Assembly: GCF_037975245.1 (NCBI RefSeq)
Contig: NC_092582.1
Span: 4,690,001 to 4,754,000, forward strand
Length of the DNA: 64,000 nucleotides
Direction of reading: 5' to 3'
From: Apostichopus japonicus
Taxonomy: Eukaryota; Echinodermata; Holothuroidea; Aspidochirotida; Stichopodidae
Under the pieces are notes generated by a model that searched no databases, was not told the DNA's origin, and saw only the letters and a program-made list of their open reading frames with translations. The stretch's first letter is position 1. Each line of letters begins with the position of its first letter. Shown in pieces: positions 62,801-64,000 of the stretch. A program made the position numbers and the translations under genes.

Positions 62801-63778
62801 CTAACAATTACTTCAGTTATCTTTTCATATAAATCTGCAGATGTCAAAAGCATAGCACTCAGGCGCATTCTCACACAAAAACTTTCCCTGTGGTTTCTAT
62901 CCGTAAATTACACCAAAACCCTGCAGCCACGTAACATGTGATTTAACTCAAATCATTTTTGTGCAGAAAACCAATAACCGAATTTAATCATTGTATCTCT
63001 TCTCACCACCGTCCTTTGTTGTCATTTGGTGTCATTCGCTGTCATTCTCGAATGATAATTAACCCTGTACAAAGTCAATTGTCATTCGTTTTAGTTTTGT
63101 CCTCATCAGAGTATCTCTCAAACTAGTCCGGTCCCTAGGTTGTATTTTCATGTTTGTGCTCTAGCATGGTTCTCATCATGTAGACTAGGCCTAACAGTTA
63201 TGCCTAAAGGGCTTAATTTTCACTATGTTGTAAGTTTAACAGCATTTTTGTGATGTTATTAGTAGTATGCTCCCTGGACCACAGTCAGGACTTAATTGTG
63301 TTCACCCTCGACCACGGTGCTTGTTGTGTTTACTCATCCTAGTTGGTTAAAACCTACAGTTATAGGTCACGTCAAATTTAAAAGTAGGCCTTGGTTAGGC
63401 CTAGGTCCAACACCCACCTGTAACTTATTAGCCAAAGTTATCTAACTTATGCCAAAGTTGCACAGGTGTAACATTATGCCATACAGTGACATGACTCCAC
63501 CTAGCCGAAGTCAGGTTAATAGTAAGCTAAAGTTAGTGCAAACTGTTACTGTTAGTCTATGCAAAGGCTACAATACACTCATTTCTTCGATGGACCTAGG
63601 CCTACAGTATCACTTCAGGGGATAGGCCTAACCTGGCCTAGGTAGTTCATAAATCATAGTCACGCCAATTACCATATTTTTTCATCCTCATTTCTGCATC
63701 TGGATCGTCCAAGTCATCAAAAGATTCGCTGTGGAGCCCATTTGCATCACTAGCTTCTGACTCATTCTTTCTTCCCAT
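26755..63778 (-). CDS. SLC44A2: Choline transporter-like protein (SLC44 family, CTL2/4/5 clade), 21 exons
   Basis: Twenty-one minus-strand exons, each listed separately, join to 736 codons (735 residues, stop TAG at 26755-26757) with all phases consistent. SLC44 proteins are multi-pass plasma-membrane or mitochondrial transporters for choline and related substrates. Family landmarks appear in order: cytosolic N-terminus with YEPHFHGPV (about 40-50); first membrane helix 55-77; a long extracellular loop with cysteines and sequons N163, N207; helices near 250-300; [13 protein letters not shown] and YLRLQKTW (310-341); [17 protein letters not shown]; an extracellular loop with N426 and N429; FATYFW and [61 protein letters not shown]; and [16 protein letters not shown] near the C-terminus. 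Length is close to human CTL2 (706). The symbol marks the closest clade as I recognise it; A4 or A5 orthology is not excluded. The gene spans 37 kb because of repeat-filled introns (intron 2 is 12.6 kb). Confidence 0.93.
27048..27340 (-). pseudogene. Degraded non-LTR retrotransposon, reverse-transcriptase 3' end
   Basis: In two minus-strand frames the translation gives [19 protein letters not shown] and then [15 protein letters not shown] with FKNALYKHF, the conserved C-terminal tail of CR1/RTE-type LINE polymerases (RR-x-RGDLI..., FFSNRV-x-x-WN-x-LP). A frameshift lies between 27149 and 27251. The copy is 5'-truncated in SLC44 intron 20. Confidence 0.75.
27790..27874 (-). CDS. SLC44A2: SLC44 exon 20
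   Basis: Residues 672-699: last membrane helix, [16 protein letters not shown] (family FFSVY-x-MCVDTLFLCF). The acceptor is ttacag|ATG and the donor TTTCT|gtaagt. Confidence 0.94.
28147..28224. repeat. Tandem duplication next to the SLC44 exon 19 donor
   Basis: Two nearly identical ~27-bp segments (GTTTATATGTAGGTTGAGTG then GT-GCTAAGGC) sit about 50 bp apart, just past the splice donor of exon 19. Confidence 0.75.
28240..28423 (-). CDS. SLC44A2: SLC44 exon 19
   Basis: Residues 610-671: [15 protein letters not shown], a hydrophobic helix, and RYYWVIII before the last helix. The acceptor is caacag|A and the donor TTATT|gtaagt. Confidence 0.94.
28890..28963 (-). CDS. SLC44A2: SLC44 exon 18
   Basis: Residues 586-609: [20 protein letters not shown], nearly invariant in the family. 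The acceptor is tctcag|ATT and the donor ATCAG|gtaatt. Confidence 0.95.
29303..29406 (-). CDS. SLC44A2: SLC44 exon 17
   Basis: Residues 551-585 with [19 protein letters not shown] and AYIM, the conserved cysteine-rich cytosolic segment. The acceptor is aaacag|GT and the donor ATCATG|gtgagg. Confidence 0.95.
30325..30835. repeat. 32-bp minisatellite in SLC44 intron 16
   Basis: About 16 nearly identical copies of a 32-bp unit containing CCACTGCTACAAGGTTATG and TATTGAATACAAA. The last few units carry substitutions. It is a direct head-to-tail array with no spacers. Confidence 0.96.
30853..30947 (-). CDS. SLC44A2: SLC44 exon 16
   Basis: Residues 519-550: [20 protein letters not shown], then [10 protein letters not shown], diagnostic of the family. 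The acceptor is tgtcag|G and the donor AAAG|gtacac. A 32-bp minisatellite begins about 20 bp past the donor. Confidence 0.95.
30970..31142. repeat. AAGTAAACAAATC and (CAAT)n simple repeats
   Basis: Copies of AAGTAAACAAATCAAC pass into CAATCAAT/CCAT tetranucleotide repeats in SLC44 intron 15, just upstream of exon 16. Confidence 0.85.
31568..31800 (-). CDS. SLC44A2: SLC44 exon 15 (largest coding exon)
   Basis: Residues 442-518: [35 protein letters not shown] and [11 protein letters not shown], all conserved CTL core positions. The acceptor is ccgtag|ACG and the donor TTAC|gtgagt. Confidence 0.95.
31950..32040 (-). repeat. Retroelement tail fragment with ATT tail
   Basis: On the minus strand GTGCCATGAGCGTC, GCGCATTATAAATGTCC and then ATTATTATTATG resemble the LINE/SINE tails at 2421 and 50200. 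Confidence 0.35.
32703..32799 (-). CDS. SLC44A2: SLC44 exon 14
   Basis: Residues 409-441: [10 protein letters not shown], sequons N426 (NGT) and N429 (NVT), and EPCDVK in an extracellular loop. The acceptor is taaag|A and the donor AAAG|gtgagt. Confidence 0.9.
33274..33366 (-). CDS. SLC44A2: SLC44 exon 13
   Basis: Residues 378-408, membrane segment [21 protein letters not shown]. The acceptor is ttcag|A. Donor chosen as GCTGT|gtatcc so that the frame continues into AVYLATS of exon 14. Confidence 0.88.
33546..33866. repeat. 89-bp tandem repeat (about 3.5 copies)
   Basis: The units share CTTGAAGATATAAGATGATC, ACATCAAGGAGCC and CAGTATGTTGGACGGAGACC; copies are almost identical, with the first slightly diverged. 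Confidence 0.92.
34135..34234 (-). CDS. SLC44A2: SLC44 exon 12
   Basis: Residues 345-377: a leucine-rich membrane helix then [14 protein letters not shown], a hallmark of the family. The acceptor is ttacag|GA and the donor AGCAA|gtaggt. Confidence 0.94.
35237..35359 (-). CDS. SLC44A2: SLC44 exon 11
   Basis: Residues 304-344 with [13 protein letters not shown] and [13 protein letters not shown], strongly family-like. The acceptor is cctcag|GT and the donor TGCTG|gtaaga. A TTAA MITE ends 34 bp from this acceptor. Confidence 0.94.
35397..35756. mobile_element. TTAA-flanked MITE, copy 2 (SLC44 intron 10)
   Basis: A 360-bp copy flanked by TTAA at 35393-35396 and 35757-35760, in the same orientation as copy 1 at 18437. 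Its ends are AGGGTGTAAAGACTCGCGC and GGGCGAGTCTTCAATGCCA. It lies immediately upstream of exon 11. Confidence 0.85.
36414..36526 (-). CDS. SLC44A2: SLC44 exon 10
   Basis: Residues 266-303, two hydrophobic segments around [13 protein letters not shown] (family R-x-VAG-x-MVW). The acceptor is ttgtag|T and the donor GGAG|gtaagt. Confidence 0.93.
37030..37690. repeat. About 215-235-bp tandem repeat (three imperfect copies)
   Basis: Each unit contains ACTGAAATATACTGAAAACC, AACAAGAAG, GACGTCTAGTGTGGTG and TATCATATTGTACTATG, starting near 37065, 37280 and 37505. Confidence 0.85.
38230..38455 (-). mobile_element. tRNA-derived SINE, family 2, minus-strand copy
   Basis: It matches the copy at 53769 in reverse: AATCATAAGGTCCCCAGTTC (B-box region), GTATGTCGTCCAG, TAACGTCCATGATTATGAATT in reverse and a (CATA)n tail (38230-38265). 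The 5' A-box part is missing or diverged. Confidence 0.75.
39469..39552 (-). CDS. SLC44A2: SLC44 exon 9
   Basis: Residues 238-265, [14 protein letters not shown], matching the family DF-x-x-SWYWI segment that enters the second membrane helix. The acceptor is ttacag|A and the donor TTAT|gtaagt. Confidence 0.9.
39600..39992 (-). repeat. Dispersed CTGCAG-rich repeat, copy B with internal duplication
   Basis: Two units share GGATTCTTTGCACATGTATA and AGTAAGGTATCATGT, about 170 bp apart. Each is followed by a CTGCAG-rich block; the second ends GATTCATCCTAGCTGGGCAG and AAGTGCCTGA as in copies A and C. Confidence 0.7.
40588..40726 (-). CDS. SLC44A2: SLC44 exon 8
   Basis: Residues 192-237: GRCVPEF, sequon N207 (NST) and a variable extracellular stretch ending VAIFK. 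The acceptor is ttgtcag|TG and the donor AAAAA|gtaagc, phase 2. Confidence 0.9.
41992..42293. repeat. 33-bp minisatellite in SLC44 intron 7
   Basis: Nine copies of a 33-bp unit (TACATGCATACACATACAGC then AGCGTGTGGGAAG), almost identical; one unit has CATG in place of CGTG. As 33 is divisible by three, several frames on both strands stay open across the array. Confidence 0.96.
43444..43550. repeat. (CATA/CACA)n microsatellite at the exon 7 splice donor
   Basis: A CA/TACA-rich simple repeat whose edge is the SLC44 exon 7 donor. On the gene strand the intron starts GTATGTACGTATG. Confidence 0.88.
43551..43620 (-). CDS. SLC44A2: SLC44 exon 7
   Basis: Residues 169-191 with [13 protein letters not shown], matching the C-x-PYY family motif. 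The acceptor is tttcag|TCT. The donor CCAG|gtatgt lies directly in a GTAT/GTGT microsatellite. Confidence 0.9.
43645..44141 (+). pseudogene. Degraded LINE reverse-transcriptase end with AATAAT tail
   Basis: The plus strand reads [17 protein letters not shown]..., LRYLHWLP and VQNII followed by a stop, the R-x-QN-x-AA...LHWLP signature of the CR1/L2/Rex-type LINE polymerase C-terminus. A GCACTATATAAAGCTTTGTA end and an AATAATAATAA tail close the copy. It lies antisense in SLC44 intron 6. Confidence 0.75.
44568..44675 (-). CDS. SLC44A2: SLC44 exon 6
   Basis: Residues 133-168, begins [13 protein letters not shown] (family VCV-x-x-CP) and ends NMTEDL with sequon N163. The acceptor is ttatag|GTC and the donor GACCTA|gtaagt. 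Confidence 0.9.
44772..45129. mobile_element. TTAA-flanked MITE, copy 3 (SLC44 intron 5)
   Basis: A 358-bp copy inverted relative to copies 1 and 2, flanked by TTAA at 44768-44771 and 45130-45133. Its ends are AGGCATTGAAGACTCGCCC and GGGCGAGTCTTCACACCCT. Confidence 0.85.
45215..45690. repeat. About 210-bp tandem repeat (2.3 copies)
   Basis: The units share GAATTTATTCCA, CAGTAATAACTCTGTAT, TCCATCAAGCTATAGGGTCA and GAAGATCTCTTGATCAATAT; the third copy is truncated near 45690. Confidence 0.88.
46212..46296 (-). CDS. SLC44A2: SLC44 exon 5
   Basis: Residues 104-132: [13 protein letters not shown] and LNCPTTQ, matching the KPYLxYFN and CPTPQ family motifs. The acceptor is cttcag|G and the donor CGCAG|gtaggc. 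Confidence 0.93.
46887..46968 (-). CDS. SLC44A2: SLC44 exon 4
   Basis: Residues 77-103, start of the first extracellular loop, with [10 protein letters not shown] matching the CTL pattern P-x-DS-x-G-x-x-CG. The acceptor is ttccag|CT and the donor GTCAG|gtaaat. Confidence 0.92.
46975..47335. repeat. Degenerate GATAGGTAATATTAAGATT repeat
   Basis: An AT-rich irregular array of GATAGGT, TATTAAGATTGATAAGAT-like units in SLC44 intron 3. Confidence 0.75.
47655..47728 (-). CDS. SLC44A2: SLC44 exon 3 (first membrane helix)
   Basis: Residues 53-76, [18 protein letters not shown]..., the first transmembrane segment after the family RxxTDV motif. The acceptor is tttcag|G and the donor ATTG|gtgaga. Confidence 0.92.
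47993..48183 (-). repeat. Dispersed CTGCAG-rich repeat, copy C
   Basis: It contains TAGTAGAATGCTGAGG, AGCCAAGCTGCATAGGG, TTTGTGTGCTG, AATACCTATAGTTT and the end GATGAAGTGCCTTA, matching copies A, B and D. Confidence 0.7.
49243..49380. repeat. Near-perfect 60-bp-arm foldback palindrome
   Basis: The left arm 49243-49304 and right arm 49321-49380 are reverse complements except for one TA indel (CCTATAGCAGG versus CCTAGCAGG), separated by a poly-T stretch. The arms contain CTGACGTTTCGATCC and CTTCTTCAGAGGC. Confidence 0.95.
49996..50256 (+). mobile_element. tRNA-derived SINE, family 1
   Basis: The head resembles a tRNA with A box TGGCCTAGTTGG (50003-50014) and B box GGTTTGAATCC (50047-50057). 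A unique middle, a (TA)n stretch, GCGCCTTGAGCAG, TTTGGCGCTATATAAG and a (TTA)n tail follow. A functional tRNA is unlikely because of the fused body and tail. It lies in SLC44 intron 2, antisense to the gene. Confidence 0.8.
52202..52238. repeat. GC-rich hairpin with AGGTCA half-sites
   Basis: The arms GTGCCCGGTGACCT and AGGTCACCGGGGGCAC pair with a 2-nt bulge around a 7-nt loop, standing out in AT-rich DNA. Confidence 0.7.
53769..54012 (+). mobile_element. tRNA-derived SINE, family 2, plus-strand copy
   Basis: The head has A box TTAGCTCAGTGG (53775-53786) and B box AGTTCGAGTCA (53820-53830). A body of about 150 bp ends GGGAGGATCTAAAATGC, followed by a (CATA)n tail. The minus-strand copy at 38230 shares the body. 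Confidence 0.82.
54565..54720. repeat. GATC-rich inverted repeat cluster
   Basis: Ten or more GATC words occur within about 150 bp (for example GATCCGGATCAGATCTCGA, CAGGATCTGATCCTGCC, CAGATCTGATCCTCC), partly self-complementary. It could be a MITE-like foldback or an internal expansion. Confidence 0.5.
56091..56282 (+). mobile_element. Dispersed CTGCAG-rich repeat, copy D, with terminal inverted repeats
   Basis: This 192-bp copy starts AGGCACTGTGTCAA and ends TTGACACAGTGCCT, a 14-bp perfect inverted repeat. Internal AGCTGTAGCAGC, CAATGCCTATTGT and GCACCCTATGCA match copies A-C in reverse. No convincing target-site duplication was found. Confidence 0.65.
58418..58445. repeat. Short hairpin (CCAGGGAGTTGTT family), copy 2
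   Basis: CCAGGGAGTTG and CAACTCCCTGG form an 11-bp stem around TTATGG. TTAA flanks it at 58413-58416 and 58446-58449. It is related to the hairpin at 3832. Confidence 0.7.
60304..60352 (-). CDS. SLC44A2: SLC44 exon 2 (49 nt)
   Basis: Encodes [15 protein letters not shown], the conserved N-terminal cytosolic motif of CTL proteins. The acceptor is tgtacag|GT and the donor GACAG|gtgaga. Confidence 0.9.
62270..63095. mobile_element. Putative DNA element bounded by 20-bp inverted repeats
   Basis: ACTAAAACGAATGACAATTG at 62270-62289 is perfectly inverted at 63076-63095. The subterminal regions hold further GAATGACA/TGTCATTC motifs (62341-62364 and 63020-63050). No transposase frame and no clear target-site duplication are seen. 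It lies in SLC44 intron 1. Confidence 0.55.
63673..63778 (-). CDS. SLC44A2: SLC44 exon 1 (start codon)
   Basis: Residues 1-35: [14 protein letters not shown] then an acidic stretch ([12 protein letters not shown]). The donor is AATATG|gtaatt, phase 1. There is no family similarity before the YG, but this ATG is the only one that joins in frame to exon 2. Confidence 0.82.
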
Positions 63779-64000
63779 TGTTGTAAAACTTGTTTCTAAA
63801 ATTAAAGGCTAATGCAAAATAATTCAAAACTTGGGCACAACTATGCGCCAGACCTCAACCCGTAACACTAACAGTACTAACACCTAACGTTGAAGTTGAG
63901 CAATAAACACTAAAGTGGCACCCAATGTACGTTATTCTTTGTTGAGGCTTGAAGGTTCTAACTAATTTATCGCAAAGTAGTGCTTCTCTTTCCTTTGATA
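63779..64000 (-). promoter_or_regulatory. SLC44 5' UTR and upstream sequence (partial)
   Basis: The 222 bp upstream of the SLC44 start codon reach the window edge. No TATA box is apparent. A spliced 5' UTR or a further upstream promoter outside the window is possible. Confidence 0.35.

Overview
This is a eukaryotic, intron-rich, AT-rich window dominated by non-coding and repetitive DNA. The gene content (lysosomal sialidase, apolipoprotein-D-type lipocalin, choline-transporter-like protein), the intron sizes (40 bp-scale exons, introns up to 12.6 kb) and the mix of hAT-like elements, TTAA MITEs, tRNA-derived SINEs and degraded LINE tails fit an invertebrate metazoan. I suspect a marine deuterostome such as an echinoderm, but the sequence alone does not prove it.

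Three complete multi-exon genes were assembled by hand. All introns are GT-AG and all phases close. (1) 4361-11012, plus strand: a six-exon, 380-residue NEU1-type sialidase with signal peptide, five Asp boxes, the arginine triad and the catalytic Asp, Glu and Tyr. (2) 14295-20060, minus strand: a five-exon, 281-residue secreted protein joining an apolipoprotein-D-like lipocalin to a C-terminal thyroglobulin type-1 domain. This architecture is the most unusual protein in the window. (3) 26755-63778, minus strand: a 21-exon, 735-residue SLC44 choline-transporter-like membrane protein (CTL2/4/5 clade) spanning 37 kb.

The rest is repeats. There are three copies of a ~360-bp MITE bounded by TTAA duplications (18437, 35397, 44772). 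A 1946-bp hAT-like element with a perfect 8-bp target duplication (15716-17661) contains three copies of an internal repeat. There are two tRNA-derived SINE families (49996; 53769 and 38230), two degraded LINE reverse-transcriptase 3' ends (27048 and 43645), a dispersed CTGCAG-rich repeat family (four loci), and many tandem arrays with units of 32, 33, 49, 78, 89 and about 210 bp. Several foldback sequences are also present. Repeats often begin within a few tens of bases of splice sites.

The three genes do not form a pathway. The sialidase is a lysosomal glycan hydrolase, the lipocalin fusion is a predicted secreted ligand carrier with a possible protease-inhibitor domain, and SLC44 is a choline-type transporter. 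No bacterial operon, CRISPR array, rRNA or convincing standalone tRNA gene is visible.
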